64,000 nucleotides of DNA. It comes from Aurantiochytrium sp. KH105 (taxonomy: Eukaryota; Sar; Bigyra; Thraustochytrida; Thraustochytriidae). Positions 1 through 9,029 of this stretch are shown here, piece by piece. The notes below the pieces were generated by a model. That model searched no databases. It was not told the DNA's origin and worked only from the letters and a program-made list of their open reading frames with translations. The stretch is from the NCBI GenBank assembly GCA_003116975.1, contig BGKB01000084.1, forward strand, positions 62,001 through 126,000. The letters are read 5' to 3'. How positions within the stretch are numbered: position 1 is the first letter of the stretch; the number at the start of each line of letters is the position of its first letter. The position numbers were made by a program, and so were the translations under genes.

Positions 1-1
1 C

Positions 2-262
2 TCTTGCATCGTTTTGAAACCAACCTCGCGCAAACGCCCCGGATTCATGGGCTGCGAGCATTACCTCTTTCTCAATCAGCGCTACGCGCTCCGTCCGCTT
101 ACTGCCGATGATCCTTTTGGCCGTGGATTTGGCAAACGATGGCAGGCGGCGCTGGAAAAGCTGCCGCCTGTGCGCATCAAAGCAAAGCACGAAAAGGACT
201 CGCCACCACGAAAACGAGAAAAAGTCCAGAATGATGAGGACCCCGTCAACTCAGCAAGCTAG
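2..262 (+). CDS. 3' end of an unidentified protein gene
   Basis: The frame is open from the left edge of the window to a TAG at 260-262, so only the last 86 residues or so are present. The piece begins with a protein-like stretch containing GCEHYLFLNQRYALRPL and ends in a charged, lysine-rich tail. I do not recognise the family. Its last 17 bases overlap, in antisense, the last exon of the CENP-M gene on the minus strand, so the two genes are convergent with overlapping coding ends. The start lies outside the window. Confidence 0.5.
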   Translation, partial: SCIVLKPTSRKRPGFMGCEHYLFLNQRYALRPLTADDPFGRGFGKRWQAALEKLPPVRIKAKHEKDSPPRKREKVQNDEDPVNSAS

Positions 263-1358
263 AAAATAGCGGGCTCACACCTTGTGGACGTCGTGCTGCT
301 TCGGCAGCACGCACGAGCGCTTCGCCGGCAGTGCTCTGCGCAAAAGCGTCCAAACACGTCAGCGTATTGTACTCTTTTGGCTTTGTCAGGCGAATTTAAA
401 AAGAAAAACGTACCAGAGCATCATTATCTTCCAGCGTACAGTACATCAAGGCCGTCCCGTAAATGTCTGCGAAATTTAGGGCCTCGTCTGAGCGGTCAAG
501 AGCAGAATCAAAAGACATTGCAAGAAAGTCAGCTTCCGATCCCCAATCTTCTCTTGTCTTGTATTCGCGTAACGAGAAAATATGTGTCACCTATCTCGAA
601 CCAAATTGCATACTTACCAATCGCAAAACTGAATTTGGCAGGTGTCTCTGCTGCGTACAGGCGTATATGATAAAGATGAACGCACCATGAGCCAGGCGCG
701 TAGGTAGTATCTCACCGATGTTAGTTATTCCGATTGGATCATTTTTGGATATTTCCCATAGCCACAGGATCTCACTTACAATTGATGACCACGAGGGTTG
801 ACCTGCCAAGCGCAAAGTTGCAGTCCAAGTGGCCGACCGAGGTAGCTACGCGGTGCAGACTCAGTTTGCTCGCCATATCGATCATGAAAATAACATGATC
901 TACACGCCGAGCAAAGGGCTCCTGCAGAGGAAGTGAGCTAAAGGTAAACCTGTACGCATCGCAACGATGTTTGCCAGAGTGAGCATAAGAAGATCTGTCT
1001 TGAACCTCGTGTCTCTGATGGGCACACTTACACGTCGAGTTCGATATCGCGTATCTTGGCGGCATCTACAATGGCGTCGCCAAGCTCTTTCTTGCCAATG
1101 CCGTCAATGCCAACGATCTTTTTTCGTTTTGTTTTTCATAGACGTGCGTGCGCTCGCGCTGAGGTTAGTTTCGTTCCTTTCCTCTCGACTGCCGCCTAAC
1201 CGTCGAGCAGCTTGCAAGCTCCATCGCCCCCTCCGCCCCTCCGTCTTCTCCTCTCTCCCTTCGCAACGTACCATGACGCCAAGCCTTTCCTCAGGCGTCC
1301 GCACAGCCGACAACGCTGAAGCTGCCGGCGTCGTCGTCGCCTCTGCCATCGTCGTCAT
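246..1358 (-). CDS. CENPM: CENP-M kinetochore protein, six exons
   Basis: CENP-M belongs to the inner-kinetochore CCAN and folds like a small GTPase. I rebuilt the gene by hand. Exons, in order of transcription: 1358-1272, 1117-1034, 921-780, 650-618, 547-414 and 335-246, giving about 189 residues (human CENP-M has 180). Introns are about 70-154 nt, begin with GT and end with AG; several donors are GTAAGT or GTACGT. Phases are consistent throughout. Diagnostic stretches are RRVDHVIFMIDMASKLSLHR in exon 3, ALNFADIYGTALMYCTLED in exon 5 and the tail GVSPLFSSLLS, all matching CENP-M as I know it. Exon 2 holds VGIDGIGKKE, close to a P-loop. Uncertain points: the 33-nt exon 4 may be skipped (the frame survives), the exon 5 acceptor at 548 lacks a strong pyrimidine tract, and an in-frame ATG at 1415 could be the true start. 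Confidence 0.75.
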
Positions 1359-1415
1359 GCTCGCTCGCGTCGCGTCGCGTCGATTCGCGTTATGGGTCTT
1401 GCCGTCGCATCTCAT

Positions 1416-1782
1416 CTCATCTCTCGCCGCGTGTCGTGTATAGTTATGTTGCTGTTTCTTTCTTTATTCACTGTCATTTGTTTCATTGCCTCACTTGCAA
1501 GCGCATCAATTGACTGTCCCGCTGGCCGCAACAGGACGCGAGCAGAAAAGTCGACTTGCGCAGAGTTTAGCGCACTTTAGGAAGCCCCATATTCTGCACT
1601 TGCGGAGTCCACTTGCCTTGGACGCAGCCACGTGGACTTTCTGCGCGCGCAAAAGAAGAAAGAAGAAGGCGAAGAAGAAGAAGAAGAAGAAGGGCGACGC
1701 GTGGTCGGCGCGCGGACGCGGAAAGAGTCCTGAGGGTCGGCGGGGAAGGAAGGCCCGCCCGGCGCAGCAAAGGCTCGAGAAC
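1416..1782. other. 5' flank of the SRP receptor gene
   Basis: Between the CENP-M start and the SRP receptor ATG I see no gene. The receptor frame has no stop from 1444 onward but also no ATG before 1783. A purine run of AAG units lies at about 1656-1693, probably in the 5' UTR. Confidence 0.4.
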
Positions 1783-3537
1783 ATGCTGGACGTATTCATG
1801 ATCTTCTCCAAAAGCGGGCTCGTGCTCTTCAAGTACGAGCTCGCAACGCTCAAGGGCGACCCGGTGGACGCCCTGATCCGCACGGTGCTGCTAGAGAACA
1901 GGTCAACGACTGACACTGTCTTCAAGGTCGGCTCGTATGCGATCAAATGGAAGCTTGTCAACAAGTATGGCATCGTCTGCGTGGCCGTCTACCAGAGCTC
2001 CCTCGCGCTCACGTACGTCGACGACCTGCTCGAAAACGTCGCCGCAGCCTTTCCACGCGCCTTCAAGGACGAAATTGCTGATGCCACGGGCCCGCTCGAC
2101 TTTGGTACCAAGTTCGACACCCTTCTCTTCGAGGCCGAGGAAAACAGCCGCAGGTCAAACAGGCAGAACAGGGCAAAGAAACCTGCTGCTGTCAAAACTT
2201 CGGGTCAGACCCCCGAAAACGACAATACCGACGATAACGACACCGGGGATGAGGCCGAAGACGACGAATTCGCTCAATTCCGCTCCACACGTCGTGGGGG
2301 CCCCCGCGGGTATCAAGGGCGCAAGAGCGGATCGCGCTCGCCAAAGTCTGGGGGAAAAGGTAGTGGCAATGCCACAAAGGCAAAACGCGCCTGGAACGAG
2401 AAAGAAGACATGACCGAGGAAGAGAGGATCGCTCTCGACGTGACTGGATCCAATGGCGCAAGCGCAGACGAAGTTGAGGCCGCGTACCTCCGCAAGGCAA
2501 AAGTATACTTGCCCGACGAGGAGGGCGAAATGGCAGATCTCGACAAGGAGGCTGCCGAAGAGGACGGTAATGACGACGACGATGACGACGGCGGCTGGAA
2601 CTTTGGGTCCTCGGCCGTTGGTAACTTTTTTCAGCGACTGACGGGACAAAAGCCGCTCACACGAGAAGACCTTTCGCTCCCTATCGAGACCATGCAAAAG
2701 CAGCTTCAGGCACAGAACGTGTCCGCAGTGGCAGCTCGCGAGATTTGTGAAGCGGTCATGCAGGACTTGGAGGGCCAAAAGCTAGGAAGCATGACGCGCG
2801 GCGTGTCGACAGCTGTTCGCGAGTCGTGCGAAAAGGCGCTGCAGCGTCTGTTGGCACCCAAGCGTAGCATCGATGTTCTCCGCGAGGCGCGTGCCGCCAA
2901 GGCCGAGGGCCGGCCGTACACGATCGTCTTTATTGGAGTCAACGGCGTGGGCAAGTCCACGAGTCTCAGCAAGGTCTGCTATTATCTGAAAAACAATGGT
3001 CTCAAGGTCATGCTCTGCGCCTGTGACACCTTTCGATCTGGTGCCATTGAGCAGCTCAAGGTGCACTCCAAGAATCTTGGCGTTCCTGTCTTTGAGGCTG
3101 GCTATAACAAGGACGCCGCTTCCGTGGCTGTCAATGGTATCAAGCAGGCGAAGGACACCGGCATGGACGTCGTTCTTATTGACACAGCTGGTCGCATGCA
3201 GAACAACGAGCCGCTCATGCGCTCACTCACCAAGCTTGTGGCCAAGACCAAGCCTGACCTTTGTGTTCAGGTTGTCGAAGCCCTTGCCGGCAACGATGCC
3301 ACTGATCAGCTCGTGCACTTTGACAAGGCGCTCAAGGACTTTTCAGAAACCACCGTGCCTCGCACGATCGACGGCATGATCATGACAAAGTTTGACACCA
3401 TTGGCGACAAGGTAGGAGGGGCCATCTCCCTGGTGCATGCCACCGGTCAGCCAATCATTTTCGTTGGCACGGGTCAGAAGTACACCAACATCAATAAACT
3501 CAACGCCAAGAAAATTGTGCGCGTCCTGCTTCAGTAG
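1783..3537 (+). CDS. SRPRA: Signal recognition particle receptor subunit alpha
   Basis: This SRP-family GTPase sits at the ER membrane and docks SRP-ribosome complexes for co-translational secretion. The predicted protein has 584 residues (human 638). Residues 1-125 form the SRX domain, opening with MLDVFMIFSKSGLVLFKYEL, which is how SRP-alpha proteins begin and which fixes the start at 1783. A long charged linker with acidic clusters follows to about residue 330. The NG GTPase domain carries the P-loop GVNGVGKST at about 385, DTFRSGA, DTAGRMQNNEPL at about 467 and TKFDTIGDKVGG at about 536, ending in the usual GTGQKYTNI stretch. It converges with CPSF160, whose stop is only about 105 bp away. 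Confidence 0.95.
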   Translation: MLDVFMIFSKSGLVLFKYELATLKGDPVDALIRTVLLENRSTTDTVFKVGSYAIKWKLVNKYGIVCVAVYQSSLALTYVDDLLENVAAAFPRAFKDEIADATGPLDFGTKFDTLLFEAEENSRRSNRQNRAKKPAAVKTSGQTPENDNTDDNDTGDEAEDDEFAQFRSTRRGGPRGYQGRKSGSRSPKSGGKGSGNATKAKRAWNEKEDMTEEERIALDVTGSNGASADEVEAAYLRKAKVYLPDEEGEMADLDKEAAEEDGNDDDDDDGGWNFGSSAVGNFFQRLTGQKPLTREDLSLPIETMQKQLQAQNVSAVAAREICEAVMQDLEGQKLGSMTRGVSTAVRESCEKALQRLLAPKRSIDVLREARAAKAEGRPYTIVFIGVNGVGKSTSLSKVCYYLKNNGLKVMLCACDTFRSGAIEQLKVHSKNLGVPVFEAGYNKDAASVAVNGIKQAKDTGMDVVLIDTAGRMQNNEPLMRSLTKLVAKTKPDLCVQVVEALAGNDATDQLVHFDKALKDFSETTVPRTIDGMIMTKFDTIGDKVGGAISLVHATGQPIIFVGTGQKYTNINKLNAKKIVRVLLQ

Positions 3538-3636
3538 GCGACCGCATCCGATCGATACCAATTAGGGTAGTCGTCAAAACCGAAAAAAATAAAAAAGTTG
3601 TAAAATTCGTGGAAATCATCGCCCGACAAAACAAGC

Positions 3637-3644
3637 TAGGCCTA
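3637..3644. other. TAGGCCTA palindrome, copy 1
   Basis: Perfect 8-bp palindrome between the convergent SRPRA and CPSF160 genes; the CPSF160 stop codon lies inside it. Confidence 0.6.
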
Positions 3645-6600
3645 CAATGCGTACGAGAATATTGCGCGGTCGATCTCAAAAAGATCTTGCAAAATGGTCT
3701 CCGGAGTCGTACCAATGAGACGCGCGAGCTGCCGCTGAGCAAGGGCGTCGAGGATCGGGAACTTGTAAAGCAGCGCACCATCGCAAATGTTTCTTGCGCG
3801 CTGTCTGCGCAGCGGCTCGTCGTAGACGGCCAGGCGGAAGGCGCGCGGATTGAGACCCGCGTTGCGCGGCACCAGCGCCGAGGTTGACATGGCCGCCTGC
3901 AACGCTAGCAAACGACGAAAAGTAGACTCGTGACACGGAATAAGCGAACCAATTGCACCGTCGAGTGTGCCAAAGAGTGCAAGTGCGTGGTCGGGCGCGA
4001 TTTGGAGACGGATCATGTGATTAATCGGTGCCCCCACATTGATTTCGCCCCGATGGTCAAGGAAGCTCTTATTGTTGAACTGCTTGAGATGTAGATTGCC
4101 GTTGTTGTCTGAAGCGACGATGCCGAGCTGGCGCTCGAGCTGCACAAAATCAGCCGCATAAGTTTGCATAATCTGTGTGTCCTTGGCCAGCTGGCGAAAT
4201 TCGCGCTCCTGTGTATGCCAATGAATGAACTGCACGGACTTGATCAGATCGCCGACCACAAGATAGTTCTTGATGCTGCGAATTGCAATAGCCGAAAAGG
4301 GAGTATCCACGAAAGAACGGGCCACAAATGTCGCCTGATTTGGGTCGTAATAAAAGATGCGCAGACTGCAAGGCGATGAGCCGAACGAGCACACGAGATG
4401 ACCATCAACGCTGCACACCGAGGTGACGGGTCCACGGATGTGTCGGCTCTCAATCTTGTTCCACAACTTGATTCGCTTTTTTTCCACCTCAAAAACCAGC
4501 ACACGGCCTTTACAGCCAGCATCTTCGCCGTCTGGGCCGACAAATCCCGTGCCAACAGCGCAAAATTTGACATTCTTGGCGAAGGTGGCGCTTTGCGGCG
4601 ACACATCAATCGTCACGCACGTTGCATTGATGCCCTTCTCGTAACGCTGCAATGTGTACTGGTCCAAAATGCGCAGCGTATCGGCGCAGAGCAGGCGAAT
4701 GGATGATCGCGCACGAACCGCTAAATGCTGCTCCTCGGAGGGGTCATCCTCGTGGCAGAGCAAAAAGTGCGCACGCGAGCGCGGATCGTACTCAACCTTG
4801 GACACTGATGCTTGCAGAGGGACCTCGACCATGGGCAAGCTGCCTCCGTGGTCGACCCGCATGTGACGCAGCAGCTTGAAGCCCGCGTAGGCCATGAATC
4901 GGGGCAGGCTGTCGCCGCTACCTGTGCGTGTCGACCCGCGCGTTGACGCGAGCATGAGCAGGCGACCGCGATTCACGGCCATGCTGTGCACAAGGTAGGC
5001 GTCTGTGTCAATGCGGAGTACAGAAATGGATCCCCGTGCGCCAACGACGCATGTCGAGATGCCGAGGTTGGAGAACAAAAGGAAGCCGCAGAAGCCGTTC
5101 AAGTAGTTGAACGGGATGAGGCGGAGATGCGGACGTCGCATCGTGCGTCGAGTCTTCAGACCTCCCGCACCCTCGCCGGCGACGTCTCGTCGTTCGCGCT
5201 TTTCGCCTACTTCGGCGGCTGGGTCTTCTACCTCCTCGAGCGGTTCCTTTTCCATATCCACGTCCTCCTCCTCCTCCTCACGCTGCTGCTGTTGCTGCTG
5301 TTGCTGCTGCTGCTGTTGTTGCTGTTGCTGTTGCTGCTGCCGAGATCGTTGGGAGATATTACGGTCGAGTCGGGTGATGACATCGTGCTGAACTCGATGA
5401 AGACGATGCCAGTCACCGTGCACCTTATAGAGTAAGAGATCGCCCGTTTGAAGTGCCAAGGCAAGGCAAAGCACAGGAGCGACCTTGTGGGCCGACGAAT
5501 GCGGATCGGGGTCGACGCGGCCCACGCGCGCCACGCAGAGACTGCTGACTCGTAGTTTTGCGAGAAGACCTTGGTGAGGCTCTAATGGCACAGATGGACT
5601 CACATTATCCACGGTGGACTCGCCCACAGCGAGTGCATGACTTGACCGAAACTTGAGTACACCCTTGGTGATGTTGAAGAGCTCAAAGGCGCCAGCGCCC
5701 TTTTCGGACACTCCGCCGCGCACAAGGGCGCACATGAGTTGATCGCGATCGTCCTTGTAAAGAAAACCCGACACCACAGGAGCATCGGCGCTTCCACCCT
5801 GATCAAAGTCGAAGGCCACCTCGGTGATTGTCGCTAGAGGGTGACCTTTTCTTGATTTCCGGTCGCGTGAAATGCGAAAGAGGATCGGCCGGCGGTCGCG
5901 TGTAAAGACGAGCACGTAGTCGTCGCATGCAAAGGCAGCGCGTATCTGGACCTCGTGCGAGGTCAAAGACTTGAGGGGCAACGCTCGTTCAAGCACATAG
6001 AGGCCGTCAGGTGTGGCGCGCACAATCCAGTTTGCGTGTGCGGCGACTAAGAGAGTGGCCTGCTTGATTGTCTCGAAGGGTTCAGTGTCGTCTGAAGTGA
6101 GCATTGTCGTTTGAAACACACGATTGTCCCCAATGCAGCGATAGGCACTGAGACCATGCGCTGCGCTGGTAGCAAGCACGACTGATTCGGCACGATTATC
6201 GTAGAGGTCAAACGCGAACATGTTCTGGCACGGTTCCTCAAGTTGAATGTCTTCGAGCAAGTCCACGTGCGCATCGAGACGCAGTCCAGGACAGAGCACG
6301 CGGACGCCGCCATCGCGACCTCTTCCCGCCGTCGCAAAGATCTCCTTTGGTTTGCGTCGCTCCTTCTCCGCGTTGGTTACCTCTTGCAGCATGCGCGCCG
6401 CTTTGGAATGTTTGCCTTCCTTTTGCATTTTGGCAGCGATCTCCTTGGCGCGACGGACTTCCACGTCGTCGGCGCGAATCTCTGACACGGTGAGCCCGCC
6501 CACGGGCCCGCCTACGGGAAGCGCGTCCACGGCAAGGAGACGCAGCGCCGTGAAAGACTGGTACGGTTCTGGATTGCCACGATCGCTGGCATCAGGCCCA

Positions 6601-8195
6601 GCAAGCGAGGTTTGCCCGCCCTCCGTGGACCGCAACGCCATGGCCATTGATGATGAAGATGACAATAGAGCAGCCGACGAGGAAGTAGAAGAAGAAGAAG
6701 AGGAAGAAGAAGAAGAAGAATGGCCTGCACCCAAAGGTCCCTTGGCTGTCTCGAGAGCATTGGACTCCGAGGAGGAAGTAACAGGCTCGTACAATTCACG
6801 CTCCTCGGGATCGTCGACTAGTGCACCGAGAAGGCCCGATTCCCCACGAGACGTGAGGAAAAGGCGAAACGACATGAGCACCGAATCGGCGACGCGGGAA
6901 CCAAAAAAGATGTGTCCATCTCCAAGAAGGCACATACTCGAGCACTGGTTGGAGAGCGCACGATAAGGAAGCGTGAGCGAGTCGGGGCCAACGTCAAGAA
7001 GCACGAGCTGACCGTAGTGCAGGGACATCAGGAGGCGATGGTCGTCTAACCAGACATAGCGCACTCCCTCGAGCGAGATCTCGAGCGGAGCACGATCGCT
7101 TGGCAACAGATCGATATCTGCTGTCGTGCGAGAAAATCCGTTCAGCTCGAGAACACGCTTGACCGATCCGCCAACAATGTGATGAATCGCATTCTGCGAG
7201 AGAACGAGTGCATCACCCGTGGCGGTTGGCACAACCGCAAGAGCATCATGCGGGAGGCGTTTGACATTCCAGACAACGCTCACGTCTTCTTTACTAATGG
7301 TAATGGCCGTGAGCTGAGAGGTCCATCGGCCAACAACAAGGCGGCCTGTTCCCGTGCGAATGGGCCCAGCGTGGAGAATGGCCAGCACGGGAAGACCGCG
7401 TTGGTCGCGCAGAAACGCTGTATGCATGACCGATCCGCAGGGGATGCCAAGCTTGACGAGATCGATAAGGAAACATCCAGAAGGCATCTCCCACACGTCT
7501 TCGGCATCAATGGCGACCCGGCGCACAGCACGCGCGAGACGGATTCCTGCTGCTTCCTCTTCCACCAAGAGATCATCCTCCTCATCGGTACTGGCACCCA
7601 TTCGCTGCTTCAGGGTCTGAAAGGGCATCACAGCGAGCTGGAAACCGTTCAGATACATGATTGCGCAGCGGTTGAGAGGGTCGACCTCTGCGTATGCACG
7701 CGAACCATAGCCGTGAATGCGAAAGTTGCCTGGAGAGTCTGCACGAAGATTCGAGCCGAGAGCTTCGCCTTCGAAATTGTAAAGCGCTACAGTTCGGAGC
7801 TTGTGTGGTCCAAGATCATCGCTCCAACCCACGAGGCTTGCGCGTCCAGTGCCAAAGGTAAGCAGCAGGAGATCCAGCTCACCTGGTTTGCTCGCACGGA
7901 TGGTGTTGACGCTTTCGAGGCGGCCATAGAGCTCAAAGCTACCGCACAGCCGAAGCGCACCTCGATCTGCGCTCTTCGTCGCCGCTGTACTCGCTGCTGT
8001 AGTCGGCGCGACGGCAGCGGTGGCAGCGCCGTCGTCCTCGTCTCCGTTGTCCTCGTCAACATCGACTAGGTCGAACACGTGCAGCTCACGGCCCCGCCCG
8101 ACCACGAGCTGCGGTCTCTCGACCTGCGTGAAGCGCGCCTCCACGCACAGGTCGATCGTGCCGGAGACGCTGAGCTCGCGCAGACACGCGAACAT
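3642..8195 (-). CDS. CPSF1: Cleavage and polyadenylation specificity factor 160 kDa subunit
   Basis: CPSF160 (Cft1 in yeast) is the large beta-propeller scaffold of the nuclear complex that recognises the polyadenylation signal and organises pre-mRNA 3'-end cleavage. The protein has 1517 residues, a normal size. The N-terminal MMS1-type propeller starts at residue 1. The C-terminal CPSF_A region, about residues 1165-1480, is very well conserved, with stretches such as GRVLVFEVEKKRIKLWNKIE and SVQFIHWHTQEREFRQLAKD. The gene ends with a helical tail typical of the family. Two low-complexity inserts stand out: a serine run at about 492-515 and a glutamine run of about 19 followed by acidic residues at about 951-980. 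No intron is needed. Confidence 0.95.
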   Translation of the reverse strand: MFACLRELSVSGTIDLCVEARFTQVERPQLVVGRGRELHVFDLVDVDEDNGDEDDGAATAAVAPTTAASTAATKSADRGALRLCGSFELYGRLESVNTIRASKPGELDLLLLTFGTGRASLVGWSDDLGPHKLRTVALYNFEGEALGSNLRADSPGNFRIHGYGSRAYAEVDPLNRCAIMYLNGFQLAVMPFQTLKQRMGASTDEEDDLLVEEEAAGIRLARAVRRVAIDAEDVWEMPSGCFLIDLVKLGIPCGSVMHTAFLRDQRGLPVLAILHAGPIRTGTGRLVVGRWTSQLTAITISKEDVSVVWNVKRLPHDALAVVPTATGDALVLSQNAIHHIVGGSVKRVLELNGFSRTTADIDLLPSDRAPLEISLEGVRYVWLDDHRLLMSLHYGQLVLLDVGPDSLTLPYRALSNQCSSMCLLGDGHIFFGSRVADSVLMSFRLFLTSRGESGLLGALVDDPEERELYEPVTSSSESNALETAKGPLGAGHSSSSSSSSSSSTSSSAALLSSSSSMAMALRSTEGGQTSLAGPDASDRGNPEPYQSFTALRLLAVDALPVGGPVGGLTVSEIRADDVEVRRAKEIAAKMQKEGKHSKAARMLQEVTNAEKERRKPKEIFATAGRGRDGGVRVLCPGLRLDAHVDLLEDIQLEEPCQNMFAFDLYDNRAESVVLATSAAHGLSAYRCIGDNRVFQTTMLTSDDTEPFETIKQATLLVAAHANWIVRATPDGLYVLERALPLKSLTSHEVQIRAAFACDDYVLVFTRDRRPILFRISRDRKSRKGHPLATITEVAFDFDQGGSADAPVVSGFLYKDDRDQLMCALVRGGVSEKGAGAFELFNITKGVLKFRSSHALAVGESTVDNVSPSVPLEPHQGLLAKLRVSSLCVARVGRVDPDPHSSAHKVAPVLCLALALQTGDLLLYKVHGDWHRLHRVQHDVITRLDRNISQRSRQQQQQQQQQQQQQQQQQQQREEEEEDVDMEKEPLEEVEDPAAEVGEKRERRDVAGEGAGGLKTRRTMRRPHLRLIPFNYLNGFCGFLLFSNLGISTCVVGARGSISVLRIDTDAYLVHSMAVNRGRLLMLASTRGSTRTGSGDSLPRFMAYAGFKLLRHMRVDHGGSLPMVEVPLQASVSKVEYDPRSRAHFLLCHEDDPSEEQHLAVRARSSIRLLCADTLRILDQYTLQRYEKGINATCVTIDVSPQSATFAKNVKFCAVGTGFVGPDGEDAGCKGRVLVFEVEKKRIKLWNKIESRHIRGPVTSVCSVDGHLVCSFGSSPCSLRIFYYDPNQATFVARSFVDTPFSAIAIRSIKNYLVVGDLIKSVQFIHWHTQEREFRQLAKDTQIMQTYAADFVQLERQLGIVASDNNGNLHLKQFNNKSFLDHRGEINVGAPINHMIRLQIAPDHALALFGTLDGAIGSLIPCHESTFRRLLALQAAMSTSALVPRNAGLNPRAFRLAVYDEPLRRQRARNICDGALLYKFPILDALAQRQLARLIGTTPETILQDLFEIDRAIFSYAL
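5282..5342 (+). repeat. CTG/TTG trinucleotide run (polyglutamine in CPSF160)
   Basis: About 20 consecutive CTG or TTG triplets on the plus strand, read as CAG/CAA on the coding minus strand, give the polyglutamine run inside CPSF160. CAA interruptions are frequent. Confidence 0.9.
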
Positions 8196-9029
8196 CCTAG
8201 CTAGCTAGCTCCGTCAGCGCTGCTGCGCTCGCCGTTGTTCTTTTTAGCTTTTGGTTGGATTGGGCCAGGACCAGAGGCAGGGGCAGGCGAAAAAAAAAAA
8301 ACTGTGCCAAGAAAAAAGATCATTTTGCAAGATGGTGACGCCGTGCTGTCCATGACAGAGCGTCGGGTGAATAGGCCTAGTAAAGTGAACGTGGTTGACA
8401 AGGGGTATTTGCACGGGGAGAGCTTTGCATTTTACTAGATATCACGAATGAAAGACGCGTGTCTGACAAATTTCCGTCTGAAATACCAGCAGTCAAAAAC
8501 ACCTGAGAGACTTTTTTGATTCCGGGGAAAAGACTTGCGATTCTTCCCTGGGAATCATCATCATCACCACGGCACTTTGCTCTCTAGAATTTTAAATTCG
8601 AAGAGTATTGGCCTACGTATACCATGGTATCATCACTTTATATTTTTTATTTTTTGGTTGGGGATATCAGAGAATGTATAAGGCCAAGGTGACCCGGACC
8701 CGGAGACTTTGGCTCGCTCGCTGTGAGCAGATGTGAGCAGCTGCGAGCCTGACATGACTTGTGCAAGGCAGAAAAGGTGTCCGCACGCACGCATTGCAGG
8801 GACGCTGCAAAAAGAGAAAAAAACTTGCAATAACTGCAGGAGACCGAGGCATCGCGAGACGACCGACCAGGTCAATTACGACCGATCGGATCTTGTAACC
8901 TCGGCACAGTTCCATTGCAGTCCACAACCCTGAGGCGTGCACAAACGCACTCGCTCAAGAACGTGCGTCCCACGCACGGGGGGGGAAGTGTTGACGCATG
9001 AAGCGCGCAATGAGAAAGAGAAAGAGCGG
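8196..9029. other. Intergenic region between CPSF160 and ABCE1
   Basis: This 834-bp spacer is the 5' flank of CPSF160 and the 3' flank of ABCE1. It holds an A-run at about 8290-8301, one TAGGCCTA palindrome and AT-rich sequence around 8580-8660. No gene seen. Confidence 0.5.
8372..8379. other. TAGGCCTA palindrome, copy 2
   Basis: Perfect 8-bp palindrome in the spacer between CPSF160 and ABCE1. Confidence 0.6.

Noticed and set aside
547-590. CENP-M exon 5 starting at 590 after a TAG acceptor
   Set aside because: It puts the frame out of phase with exon 4 and with the direct exon 3 join; the 547 acceptor keeps phase in both models.
595-607. A GGTTCGAG sequence (minus strand) like a tRNA B box
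   Set aside because: No A box or cloverleaf can be formed around it and it lies in CENP-M intron sequence.
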